Shown: positions 37,027 through 45,550 of the stretch, in pieces
Layout of the letters: each line of letters opens with the position of its first letter
How positions within the stretch are numbered: the first letter of the stretch is position 1
NCBI RefSeq assembly: GCF_020687695.1
Contig: NZ_JAJEWL010000006.1
Span: 124,001 to 188,000, forward strand
Reading direction: 5' to 3'
Length of the DNA: 64,000 bases
Source of the DNA: Pusillimonas sp. MFBS29
GTDB taxonomy: Bacteria; Pseudomonadota; Gammaproteobacteria; Burkholderiales; Burkholderiaceae_B
Made by a program: the position numbers and the translations under genes
Notes under the pieces: generated by a model
Databases searched by the model: none
Told to the model about the DNA's origin: nothing
Seen by the model: only the letters and a program-made list of their open reading frames with translations

Positions 37027-40000
37027 ATGCGACTGCAAAACCTGGATCTGATCCGCTACGGAAAATTTACCGACCGCAGTCTTGAGCTGGCCAGGTCGTC
37101 TGATCATGACTTCCATTTGATACTGGGGCCGAACGAAGCAGGCAAGTCCACGCTGCGAGGGGCGATCCTGGACCTGTTGTTTGGCTTTCCGCCGCGCACA
37201 CCACTGGACTTCGTGCATGCGAAGTCAGAACTGCGTTTGGGCGCTGTGCTGCAGCACGACGATCAAACCCTGGCCTTCATGCGGCTGAAGGGCAACAAGA
37301 ATACTTTACGCGCACCCGACGAAACAATACTGCCGGACACCGCCTTGCAAGCCTTTCTGGGCGGCGCCAGCCGTGCTTTCTTTGACAAGATGTTCGGCCT
37401 GGATCACCCCAGGCTGGTTCAGGGCGGCAACAGCATCTTGAATGCCCAGGACGATGTAGGGCAGATTTTGTTCCAGTCAGCTGCCGGGCTGTCCAGCCTG
37501 GGGCGTGTGCGTGACGCGCTCGCCCAGGAAGCCGACAGTCTTTGGGCGCCTACCCGATCGGGCAAGCGCAGCTACTACGCCGCGCGTGCAGATATGGAAG
37601 CGGCGGTCGAGATACTGAAAAGTGCTACTGTGCATACCCGCAAGTGGGCCGACGCGCAAGAGCGTGTCCAGACTCTTGAGAAACAGCTGTTGACCCAGCG
37701 TGATTTGTTGATAAGCCAGCAGACCCGCCGCGACAGGCTTGAACGCATACGCCGGGTTAATCCGGTTATCCAGGAGCTGAACGACAGCATCGCACAACTG
37801 GCTGAGCTGGGTGATGTTGTGAGCTTGCCGGCCGATGCGGCCCGTATCCTGCTGGAGGCCGAGCGGGCCCAGGCCGTGGCACAGCAAGGGATTGAGTTCC
37901 GGCAGAAGGAGTTGCAGCGCCTCGAGGGCGCCATGCGTAATATCTACATTGAAGATACGTTGCTTGGGCTCGAAAAAGACATATCAGCCCTTGATGTCCT
38001 GCGTCACCAGTATGTCGGTCATCCTTCGGCCATGGCCCGGCAACAAGGACAGCTGCAACAGCTGGAGCAACAGGCTTTGCAGCAACTGGAAGCCCTGGGA
38101 CTGCTGCAAGCGGGCGACCTGAAGGCCTTGACTGATGGATATGACCGAGAGCAGGCATTGCGCGCCGGCTTGCCTGCCTTGCCGTTGCGCAAGCATATGG
38201 AGCAGCTGCTGAGTGATCGGGCAAGCCTGGCCCAGGCGCTCGAAAACGCCAGTACTGTTCTGCGTGACCGCAAGGCAGATGTCGACACTATTCAAGCCAG
38301 GCTGGCCGGGCAGCCTGTGATCCAGGTCAGTACGGCGCTGCGCGAGGCGCTGGAGCGAGCCAAGGCGCTGGGTGATACCGATGCGGCCATTAAGAAGGCG
38401 ATACGGCACACCCGGGAATGCCAGGCAGCGCTGGATCAAGCCATGGCCGGCCTGGGGCAGTGGACCAGATCGGCAGGAGAACTGGCGGCCATGGTCATGC
38501 CGTCGCCCCAGGTGCTGGCGGCGTGGCTGGCGGAGCGTCGCGATTTACAGGCCAAAGAAAGCTCGGCTGCAGATCGCCTGCGCGAACTGACCGCCGCAGC
38601 AGAAAAGTGCGAGTTACGCCTGAGCCAATACCGCGAGCAGCACAATCCCGCTACCCAGGAAGAGTTGATCCGGGCTCGTCGCCTGCGGGACGATACATGG
38701 CAGTCTATCAAGCAGGGCGCTGCGAGTCTGGCCGAGGCTGCTGAACCTTTCGAAGCCGCGCTGCGCGAAACCGACGATCTGGCTGATCGCCGCTACGGTA
38801 AGGCCCATGAGGTAGCGCAATTGCAAAGCCTTCAGCATCAATGGGAACAGGCCCGCCAGGATGAGCAGCAGGCACAATTGCGCCATACGCAAAATTGCCG
38901 GATGCTGGATGATTTCGATGAAAAATGGCGCGTCGCCAGTAGCGGGCTGGGTTTGTCGGGCCTGTCACTCGAGCAGGCGCCGGACTGGCAGTTGACACGG
39001 ACCCGGGTACTTGAGGCCGGGCAGGCACTGGATCGCGCCTTGCACGATCAGCGCCTGCTGCAGGAAACGCAGCAGGCGGCGCAGGCTGAACTTACGCAAG
39101 CCTTGAACCAGTCTGACCAGACACCTGTGGTGGAGCCATCGTGCACTCTCGATGGCCTGCGCACGGCAGCAGAAGCCCGTATTCGCGAAGCAGATACCGT
39201 GGCGGCCCGGCATGAAGCCTGGCAAGCGCAGGTCATACAGGCCGGATTTGCGCTGGATGTCGCGCAGCAGACGCTTGATGAAACGCAGTCCCGCGATGAG
39301 CAGTGGAAACAGTCATGGACTGATGCCCTGTCCAAAGCAGGTTTGCCGGCTGATACGAGTCCGGGTGCGGCCCAAGGCGTGCTGTCCGTGATCACAGAGG
39401 TGGCTGGCCAGCTTGACCAGATGCGCAGGGTGCGCAGCGAAGGCCTGGAAGTCATGCAGGCAGCACTGCAGGATTTTGCCCGGGAAGCGGGCAGGCTGGC
39501 GCGGGCGGCAGGCCTGGAGCAGGCGCAGACTGAATCGGTGAGCCATACCCAGGCTTTTGAAATCAGCCAGGCGCTGAGCCACAGGCTGGCGCAAGCCAGC
39601 CGGGCACAGGAAGAATCGGCCAAGCTCGATCGTGCCATCCAGGCAGAGCGCGCCGAGATTCGTGCTGCTCAAGAGGCGCTGCTGCAATCGCAGGCCGCCG
39701 TTGCACCTATGCTTGAAAGGGCGGGGGTGGGCACGCTCGAGGCCCTGGGGCCGGTCATAGAAAAGGCCGACACGCATCGCCGTTTGCAGCAACGGGTCGA
39801 ACAGGCGCGCGCCCGCTTGCTTCAAGAGGGTGACGGGTTGACGCCGGCACAGCTGCAGGCAGAGATCGACGATGTGGATGTGACCGATGTGGTCGGGCAA
39901 TGGACGCTGCTGCAGGCCGATATCGAACAGGCAACTGCGGCCCGGAGCGATCTTGCCGTGCAGCTGGCCGAGGCCAAGCGTGTGCTGCACGCCATGACCG

Positions 40001-40545
40001 GTGCCGACGATGCAGCCAAGGCCGAGGCAGACCGCCAGGATGCGCTGGCCAGAATGAGCGACGCCGCCGAACGCTATGTCAAGGTGTATACCGCGACACG
40101 CCTGCTGCGCTGGTCCATAGACCGGTATCGCGAAGAAAAGCAAGGGCCCATGCTGGCGCGCGCCAGCGCGATATTTGCCCAGCTGACCCTGAATTCATTC
40201 GAGCGGCTTCGGGTTGATTTTGACCGTGATCCCATGGTGCTGGAGGGCCAGCGCAGCGACGGGCGTTGCGTGGGCATAGAAGGCCTGAGTGACGGCACGC
40301 GCGATCAGCTTTACCTGGCCTTGCGCCTGGCTGCACTGGAGCTGCATCTGGAGCAGGCACCTGCCTTGCCGTTCATCGCCGACGATCTTTTCATCAACTA
40401 TGACGATGACCGAACCAAGGCCGGTTTGCGCGCCATGGCTGAACTGTCGCGGCATACCCAGGTGATTTTTCTTAGCCATCACGAAGCCTTGCTCGAGCCC
40501 GCGCGCCAGGTGTTCGGCGATCGGCTGAATGTAATCAGGCTATAG
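37027..40545 (+). CDS. YhaN-like AAA ATPase (SbcC/Rad50-type)
   Basis: A 1172-residue SMC/Rad50-like ATPase, partner of the upstream nuclease. The N-terminal half-domain starts MRLQNLDLIRYGKFTDRSLEL and has Walker A GPNEAGKSTLRGAILDLLFG near residue 38. The C-terminal half has the signature region GLSDGTRDQLYLALRLAALEL, Walker B ALPFIADDLFINYDDDR and H-loop IFLSHHEAL. Between them lie roughly 800 residues rich in Glu, Gln, Ala and Leu that should form long coiled coils. No zinc-hook CxxC is evident. It probably clamps DNA ends or fork structures for nucleolytic processing. Confidence 0.88.
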   Translation: MRLQNLDLIRYGKFTDRSLELARSSDHDFHLILGPNEAGKSTLRGAILDLLFGFPPRTPLDFVHAKSELRLGAVLQHDDQTLAFMRLKGNKNTLRAPDETILPDTALQAFLGGASRAFFDKMFGLDHPRLVQGGNSILNAQDDVGQILFQSAAGLSSLGRVRDALAQEADSLWAPTRSGKRSYYAARADMEAAVEILKSATVHTRKWADAQERVQTLEKQLLTQRDLLISQQTRRDRLERIRRVNPVIQELNDSIAQLAELGDVVSLPADAARILLEAERAQAVAQQGIEFRQKELQRLEGAMRNIYIEDTLLGLEKDISALDVLRHQYVGHPSAMARQQGQLQQLEQQALQQLEALGLLQAGDLKALTDGYDREQALRAGLPALPLRKHMEQLLSDRASLAQALENASTVLRDRKADVDTIQARLAGQPVIQVSTALREALERAKALGDTDAAIKKAIRHTRECQAALDQAMAGLGQWTRSAGELAAMVMPSPQVLAAWLAERRDLQAKESSAADRLRELTAAAEKCELRLSQYREQHNPATQEELIRARRLRDDTWQSIKQGAASLAEAAEPFEAALRETDDLADRRYGKAHEVAQLQSLQHQWEQARQDEQQAQLRHTQNCRMLDDFDEKWRVASSGLGLSGLSLEQAPDWQLTRTRVLEAGQALDRALHDQRLLQETQQAAQAELTQALNQSDQTPVVEPSCTLDGLRTAAEARIREADTVAARHEAWQAQVIQAGFALDVAQQTLDETQSRDEQWKQSWTDALSKAGLPADTSPGAAQGVLSVITEVAGQLDQMRRVRSEGLEVMQAALQDFAREAGRLARAAGLEQAQTESVSHTQAFEISQALSHRLAQASRAQEESAKLDRAIQAERAEIRAAQEALLQSQAAVAPMLERAGVGTLEALGPVIEKADTHRRLQQRVEQARARLLQEGDGLTPAQLQAEIDDVDVTDVVGQWTLLQADIEQATAARSDLAVQLAEAKRVLHAMTGADDAAKAEADRQDALARMSDAAERYVKVYTATRLLRWSIDRYREEKQGPMLARASAIFAQLTLNSFERLRVDFDRDPMVLEGQRSDGRCVGIEGLSDGTRDQLYLALRLAALELHLEQAPALPFIADDLFINYDDDRTKAGLRAMAELSRHTQVIFLSHHEALLEPARQVFGDRLNVIRL

Positions 40546-40560
40546 CCATTTCACGGTGCG

Positions 40561-41124
40561 TCAGCCGGGATGAATGTCGGCATCGCTGATGCCACGACGC
40601 CGGCGCATCGCCTGGCCTATGCGGGTGATGTCGGCGTCGCTGAGCAGGCGTGCCGCCATGGGCAGCAACTCTTCCTCTTCCAGCCTCATGTGCCGCTCGT
40701 ACAGGTTGATGAAGGCTTCCAGCGTGTCGGCAGGCAGTTCGGCGGTCTGTCCGTCGGCTACTTGCAGCAGTATGGGGCGCAGCTTGCGCCAGCCCGCTTC
40801 CAGCTGGCGGTGGTCGTTGGTCAAACCTTCGGTCAGCCCTTTTATACAGACGGGATCGGAACCTGCCATGGATTCGAGCAGGGCGGGGAACAGGTCCTGT
40901 TCCTCGTCGGCGTGATGGTCCAGGGCGGATGTGTCGAAGTAGCGCATGATGCGGGCGGCGGCGTTGCGGGCGTCTTCATCGGCGCCGTGCTCACGCAGGT
41001 GAGGAGCGAGTCGCCGCAAGGTATTGCACTGCCGCTCTATTCGATGGTGGCAGGCACTGAGCATTTCCAGTGGTGCTTCCGTGCTGGCAGTGGGGCCCGA
41101 GAAACCGGGGAAGTCTGTGGCCAT
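40561..41124 (-). CDS. Hemerythrin HHE domain protein
   Basis: A 187-residue four-helix-bundle protein of the hemerythrin family, binding a non-heme diiron centre. Candidate ligands are the His pair in SACHHRIERQ (residues ~26-27), DHHADEEQDLFP near 72, NDHRQLEAGW near 104 and YERHMRLEEEELLP near 143. Such proteins sense or carry oxygen or nitric oxide, or help repair Fe-S damage. It is convergent with the YhaN gene (15-base gap) and divergent from the AhpD-fold gene, with a shared 59-base promoter region holding the palindrome TGCATATGCA. Confidence 0.88.
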   Translation of the reverse strand: MATDFPGFSGPTASTEAPLEMLSACHHRIERQCNTLRRLAPHLREHGADEDARNAAARIMRYFDTSALDHHADEEQDLFPALLESMAGSDPVCIKGLTEGLTNDHRQLEAGWRKLRPILLQVADGQTAELPADTLEAFINLYERHMRLEEEELLPMAARLLSDADITRIGQAMRRRRGISDADIHPG

Positions 41125-41183
41125 GGCATAGTCCCTGCATATGCATTAGTATCGTTCAATGATTATAAGGAATGGAGACCCTG

Positions 41184-41798
41184 ATGCCGCAACCTGACCA
41201 CGTGTCTGCCGTGGGCGTGCCTGATGCCGCCGGCCTTGATGAAGATATACAGACCGTTTTCGCCAAATGTACCGAGAAGCTGGGCCTGATCCCCAATGTG
41301 CTGGCGGCCTATAGTTTGCGGCCCAACAAGCTGCGTAATTTCATGGCGATGTATAACGAACTCATGCTGGCACCTTCAGGGCTGACCAAGCTTGAACGGG
41401 AAATGGTAGCGGTGGTCGTGTCCAGCGCTAATCATTGTTATTACTGCCTGGTTGCCCATGGGCAGGCGGTGCGCGCCTTGTCGGGTGACCCGCAGCTGGG
41501 CGAGATGCTGGTCATGAATTACCGGGTAGCCCCGCTGGATGCGCGCCAGCGTGCCATGCTGGATTTTGCCTGGAAACTTACCAAAACCCCTGAGCAGGTT
41601 ATCGAGGCCGACAGGGCGGCACTGGTCGAGGTGGGCCTGAGCCCCGAAGACATATTCGATCTGGCCGACACCGTAGGTTTCTTCAATATGTCGAACCGCA
41701 TGGCCATAGGCATAGACATGATTCCCAATCCCGAATACCACGGTATGGACCGGCCTGAGCCTTTCGCTGCGCCACCCCGAAAGCCCAAACCGGTGTGA
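41184..41798 (+). CDS. Peroxidase-related protein, AhpD/carboxymuconolactone decarboxylase fold
   Basis: A 204-residue member of the uncharacterised peroxidase-related (AhpD-like) family. The redox motif C-x2-C with a following His is visible as HCYYCLVAHGQAVRAL near residue 80, as needed for thiol-based peroxide reduction. The ATG at 41184 is preferred because GGAGA sits five bases upstream; an ATG at 41172 is an alternative. It is divergent from the hemerythrin gene. A role in oxidative or nitrosative stress is inferred from both neighbours. Confidence 0.85.
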   Translation: MPQPDHVSAVGVPDAAGLDEDIQTVFAKCTEKLGLIPNVLAAYSLRPNKLRNFMAMYNELMLAPSGLTKLEREMVAVVVSSANHCYYCLVAHGQAVRALSGDPQLGEMLVMNYRVAPLDARQRAMLDFAWKLTKTPEQVIEADRAALVEVGLSPEDIFDLADTVGFFNMSNRMAIGIDMIPNPEYHGMDRPEPFAAPPRKPKPV

Positions 41799-41981
41799 TT
41801 TGGCAACAGTAGGCCGGTCCCGGTTCCAAACCGCGATCGGGCTTGATTTCCGCAAATAGGCCTGTTGTCTGGGTCTGACCGCTATATATCCGGAAGATAT
41901 AAGTAAAGACCATATAATTTCTTGTGATGCTGAAAGATGCTCAGTAAAGTTCGATATAACCAAATCGTAAATTGAGCACTT

Positions 41982-42755
41982 ATGAAGCTGTCGTTTCAGA
42001 ATATAGAAAAAGAATTCTCGGGCCTGCGGGTGATCGAGAATTTCAGCCGGGATATCGAATCCGGCGAGCTAGTCGCGCTGGTAGGCCCGTCAGGTTGCGG
42101 CAAATCCACGCTCTTGCACATCGCGGCAGGCCTGGAAACGCCCAGTGGCGGTGCAATACTGGCTGACGGCGCGCGAATTCAGGGGCCTCATCCCGAGCGC
42201 ACGCTTATGTTCCAGGAAAACGCCCTGTATCCGTGGCTTACCCTGGCTCAGAACGTGGCACTGGCGCTCGAGTTCCAGAAAATGGACAAGAGCAAGGCAT
42301 TTGTTCAGGCCGGCGAGTGGCTGGCCAAGGTCAATCTCAAGGGCTTCGAGAACTACTTCCCGCACCAGGTATCGGGTGGCATGCGCCAGCGCGCCGCCCT
42401 GGCTCGCGCCTTTATTTCTCATCCCAAAGCCTTGCTGCTGGACGAACCCTTTGGCGCTCTTGACGCGCTGACCCGCATGACTTTGCAAGACGCCTTGCGT
42501 CAGCTTATACGCGAAGCAGGGCCGACCGTGCTGTTGGTGACCCACGATGTGGACGAGGCCTTGTTCCTGGCCGACCGTATTCTGGTGTTCAGCCAGCGTC
42601 CGGCCACCGTGCTCAAGGAATTCAACCTGACCCAGCACGAAAAAACACATGATCTTTCGGAATTTGCCGCCATGCGCCGCGAAATTCTGGGCCTGCTGGG
42701 CATACATGCCGAGCACGAAGAAAACACTGCCATCCTAGAGGAAGTTGAAGCATGA
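41982..42755 (+). CDS. ABC transporter ATP-binding protein, NitT/TauT type
   Basis: A 257-residue ATPase of the nitrate/sulfonate/taurine-type importer family. Walker A is GPSGCGKSTLLHIAAG near residue 33, followed by Q-loop FQENALYPWL, signature VSGGMRQRAALARAF, Walker B ALLLDEPFGALD and H-loop VTHDVDEALFLADR. The gene overlaps the following binding-protein gene by 4 bases (ATGA). The 183-base region upstream is AT-rich and probably holds the operon promoter. No substrate-specific enzymes are adjacent, so sulfonate, nitrate or a heterocyclic compound are all possible substrates. Confidence 0.92.
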   Translation: MKLSFQNIEKEFSGLRVIENFSRDIESGELVALVGPSGCGKSTLLHIAAGLETPSGGAILADGARIQGPHPERTLMFQENALYPWLTLAQNVALALEFQKMDKSKAFVQAGEWLAKVNLKGFENYFPHQVSGGMRQRAALARAFISHPKALLLDEPFGALDALTRMTLQDALRQLIREAGPTVLLVTHDVDEALFLADRILVFSQRPATVLKEFNLTQHEKTHDLSEFAAMRREILGLLGIHAEHEENTAILEEVEA

Positions 42756-43747
42756 AATTATCACGTCTGTTATTGCCCGTTCTTGCCGCGTTCGCGCTGG
42801 CATCGCCCGTCCTGGCTGCCGATAAGTTCAAGATCGGTTATTTGCGCGTCATGGACGATGCGCAAGCCATCGCTGCCTACGAGGGCGGCTTCTACAAGAA
42901 GCACGGTCTGGATGTCGAACTGGTCGAGTTCAAGTCCGGTACCGATCTGATCAAGGCCATCGTGGGCGGTCAGCTCGATACCGGCGTACTGGGCTTTACC
43001 AATGCGGCTTCCTGGTCGTCCAAGGGCGCTGATCTGAAAGTGGTCGGTGGTGCCCAGCATGGTTTCCACGCCATTGTCGTGCGTGACGACTCGGGTATCA
43101 AAGATGTTGCCGGCCTTAAAGGCCATACCCTGGCTTCCCAGAAAGAGGGCAGTACGGCCGATACCGTTCTTAAAGGTGTGGTGCTCAAGGAAGCGGGCCT
43201 GACGCCCGATGATCTGTCCATCATGGGCGTCAGCCCGCAGGTGGCTGTGCAATCGCTGGTAGGCAAGCGCGTCGATGCCGCTTTCCTGTTCGAGCCGCAG
43301 GCACGTATTGCGCAATTGGTTGCTCCCGTTACGCAAATCTACGAGGTCGGTGAGGTCTGGCCTTTTCCGTGCATGGTGGTGATTGCTTCGGGCGATACGG
43401 TCAAGAATCGCAAGGAAGAAGTCTGGAAATCGCTTGATGCCCAGCGTGAAGCCATTGAATTGCTGACCAACAATCCGGAAGAGGGCGCCAAGCTGATTGC
43501 CAGCTACTTCATTGCCGAGCCCACGCTCAAGACGCTTAAGCATGGCGACGTGCCCCGCAACGACATCATTCGTGATGCCATCAAGAGCCAGACTTTCAGC
43601 CCCAAGCTGACTGAAAAGGAACTGGATCGCATGCAGGAAATTGCCGATATCATGCAGGCCCAGGGTTCGCTGAAAACGCGTGATGGCAAGCCTTTCGACG
43701 TAAGCCAGATCATTGATCTGGAATGGCAGGAAGCACGCAAGCTGTAA
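42752..43747 (+). CDS. ABC transporter substrate-binding protein, NMT1/SsuA type
   Basis: A 331-residue periplasmic binding protein of the NMT1/SsuA-like superfamily. A signal peptide ends near ASPVLAA. The mature start KFKIGYLRVMDDAQAIAAYEGGFYKKHGLDVELVEF is typical, as is KGHTLASQKEGSTADTVLKGVLKEAG-like sequence near residue 125. It delivers substrate to the permease encoded after two hairpins. The gap to the permease gene is 110 bases, larger than usual in such operons. Confidence 0.9.
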   Translation: MKLSRLLLPVLAAFALASPVLAADKFKIGYLRVMDDAQAIAAYEGGFYKKHGLDVELVEFKSGTDLIKAIVGGQLDTGVLGFTNAASWSSKGADLKVVGGAQHGFHAIVVRDDSGIKDVAGLKGHTLASQKEGSTADTVLKGVVLKEAGLTPDDLSIMGVSPQVAVQSLVGKRVDAAFLFEPQARIAQLVAPVTQIYEVGEVWPFPCMVVIASGDTVKNRKEEVWKSLDAQREAIELLTNNPEEGAKLIASYFIAEPTLKTLKHGDVPRNDIIRDAIKSQTFSPKLTEKELDRMQEIADIMQAQGSLKTRDGKPFDVSQIIDLEWQEARKL

Positions 43748-43758
43748 AATTCCGCCTG

Positions 43759-43842
43759 CTCCGGCATCAGGCCGGAGCGCGGAACAGCGTCGTGCCGCTG
43801 TAGACATCCAGCCTATGATGGCCGGCCTGAACCGGCCATCAT
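43759..43842 (+). other. Two hairpins inside the NitT/TauT-type ABC operon
   Basis: CTCCGGC/GCCGGAG (43759-43777, 5-base loop) and ATGATGGCCGG/CCGGCCATCAT (43815-43842, loop CCTGAA) are perfect stems between the binding-protein and permease genes. Neither is followed by a clear T-run. They may protect the upstream mRNA so that binding protein is made in excess, a common arrangement in ABC operons. Confidence 0.65.
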
Positions 43843-43857
43843 GTATTTTGAGCATTC

Positions 43858-44631
43858 ATGAGTACACAGATTCGCCTTACCGGTTACAAGAAAAAACTAG
43901 CCATGGTGGTGGCCATTGCCGCTATTTTGCTGCTCTGGCAGATCGCCGCGTGGTCCTTGCCAGACTTTCTCATGCCGGGGGTGCCTTCCGTCCTGGTCCG
44001 CCTGTGGGAGGACATACAGTCATCAGATTTTCGCGCCGCCTTATCGGGCAGCCTGGTGCGCCTGGGTTTTGGCTATGGCTCTGCGTTGCTGTTCGGCGTA
44101 GGTTTCGGCCTGATAGGCGGTGTGCTGTTCTTCTTTCGTGAAGTGCTCAAGTCGGCCATCATTATCCTGCAGTCCATCCCGTCAATCGCATGGGTGCCGC
44201 TGTTCCTGATCATGATGGGATTTGGCAATATGCCCATTATCGTGGTCATTGCCCTGTCTGCATTTTTCCCGGCCGCCTTGTCGGTCATGAATGCCACGGA
44301 AAGCGTGCTTAATGTGCATGTGTCTGCTGCGCGGGTCATGGGCGCCAGCCGCTGGGACATGCTCAAGCGGGTTTATCTGCCGGCAGTCATGCCTGAATTG
44401 ATCACGGGTGCACAACTGGCGTTTGGCAATGCCTGGCGTGCACTGATTTCGGCTGAAATGCTTATAGGCTTTGGCCAGGGGCTGGGCCGTTCGCTCGCCT
44501 ATGCGGGTGAAACCGCCGACATGATGGGTGTGATGGCCAACATCCTGACCATCGCCATATTGGCCACCCTGATCGATCAGGTCATACTCGAAAACCTCAA
44601 GCGCAAGGTACTGCGCTACCAATACGTCTGA
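43858..44631 (+). CDS. ABC transporter permease, NitT/TauT type
   Basis: A 257-residue inner-membrane permease with about six helices. The EAA loop reads HVSAARVMGASRWDMLKRVYLPAVMPELITG near residue 155, as in SsuC/TauC. It starts with MSTQIRLTGYKKKLAMVVAIAAILLLW. It completes the importer with the ATPase and binding protein upstream, and the next gene follows after two bases, so that gene belongs to the same operon. Confidence 0.92.
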   Translation: MSTQIRLTGYKKKLAMVVAIAAILLLWQIAAWSLPDFLMPGVPSVLVRLWEDIQSSDFRAALSGSLVRLGFGYGSALLFGVGFGLIGGVLFFFREVLKSAIIILQSIPSIAWVPLFLIMMGFGNMPIIVVIALSAFFPAALSVMNATESVLNVHVSAARVMGASRWDMLKRVYLPAVMPELITGAQLAFGNAWRALISAEMLIGFGQGLGRSLAYAGETADMMGVMANILTIAILATLIDQVILENLKRKVLRYQYV

Positions 44632-44633
44632 CT

Positions 44634-45464
44634 ATGAATACTCTGGCTGCCGCTAAACGCTCATTCTGTTCTGCTGCCACGCTGGCGCTGGGTGCGCTGG
44701 CCCTGCTGCCCATGCCGTCGCAGGCAGGCAATAGCGCGCAGCCGGGCCCTGCAGCTCCCACATTGCAGGTCGGCATGAGTTATGTCGTGCCACCTTTTGT
44801 GGGCGGGTCCAAGGTTCGTACTCCCGAAGCCATAGACACTGCGCTGGCGCAGGCGCTCGCCGGAAAGCTTGCGCTGGCCTTGCAGGCGGTACCGGCCCAG
44901 GCAGGCGGCAAAGAGATGCTGCTGGGTGAAGACCGACCCCGGGCGGTGCTGGTGCCGGCCTCCGACGTGCAATCCACCAGGCAGACAAGCGTGACAATTC
45001 CTACGGGCTACGAGCTTGCGCCCATGGCCATCATGCGTACCGATACCGATATCAAGTCCTGGAAGCAGCTGAAAGACCGCACTGTGTGCCTGTCAGAGGG
45101 CGGGCGGTATGTGGGCACGATGGCAGCGCGCTATGGTGCCCGCGAGATGATTTATCGTGCACCTGCCGACGCCTTGCTTGCATTGCGTACAGGCGAATGC
45201 GATGCTGCCGTGCACGACGAGACCATGCTCCGGTCTTTGCTGAAGCTGCCTGAATGGAAGAAGTTTTCCGCCAATCTCACGGTAAAGGACAAGGAGCCGC
45301 TGGTATTCGTGGCCGCAGCCGATGATCAGCCTGTGGTAAGCGCGCTCAAGCAATTGACCCGTGAATGGAAATCCCGGAAGGAACTCGCCGCACTGACCAA
45401 AACCAGAGCCAACGATATTGCCTTCGAAGTGTATCTGGATCAGGTCGTTGCCGACTGCCACTGA
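44634..45464 (+). CDS. Secreted solute-binding protein, SBP_bac_3-like
   Basis: A 276-residue protein with a signal peptide (residues about 10-31, ALLPMPSQAG) and the fold of family 3 (amino-acid-type) binding proteins. Recognisable parts are LQVGMSYVVPPFVGG, DTDIKSWKQLKDRTVCLSEGGRYVG and ALRTGECDAAVHDETML. It begins two bases after the NitT/TauT-type permease, so it is co-transcribed with an importer that already has its own NMT1-type binding protein. It may be an accessory binder or sensor. A family 3 fold with an NitT/TauT permease is an unusual pairing. Confidence 0.75.
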   Translation: MNTLAAAKRSFCSAATLALGALALLPMPSQAGNSAQPGPAAPTLQVGMSYVVPPFVGGSKVRTPEAIDTALAQALAGKLALALQAVPAQAGGKEMLLGEDRPRAVLVPASDVQSTRQTSVTIPTGYELAPMAIMRTDTDIKSWKQLKDRTVCLSEGGRYVGTMAARYGAREMIYRAPADALLALRTGECDAAVHDETMLRSLLKLPEWKKFSANLTVKDKEPLVFVAAADDQPVVSALKQLTREWKSRKELAALTKTRANDIAFEVYLDQVVADCH

Positions 45465-45550
45465 GCTATGCTCAGGATCTTGCTCGGGCTGGCGCTGCGC
45501 GGGCGTCCATTAAGTGCGAAAATTGCGCCTGAAACAAGCAAGCAGGCGTC

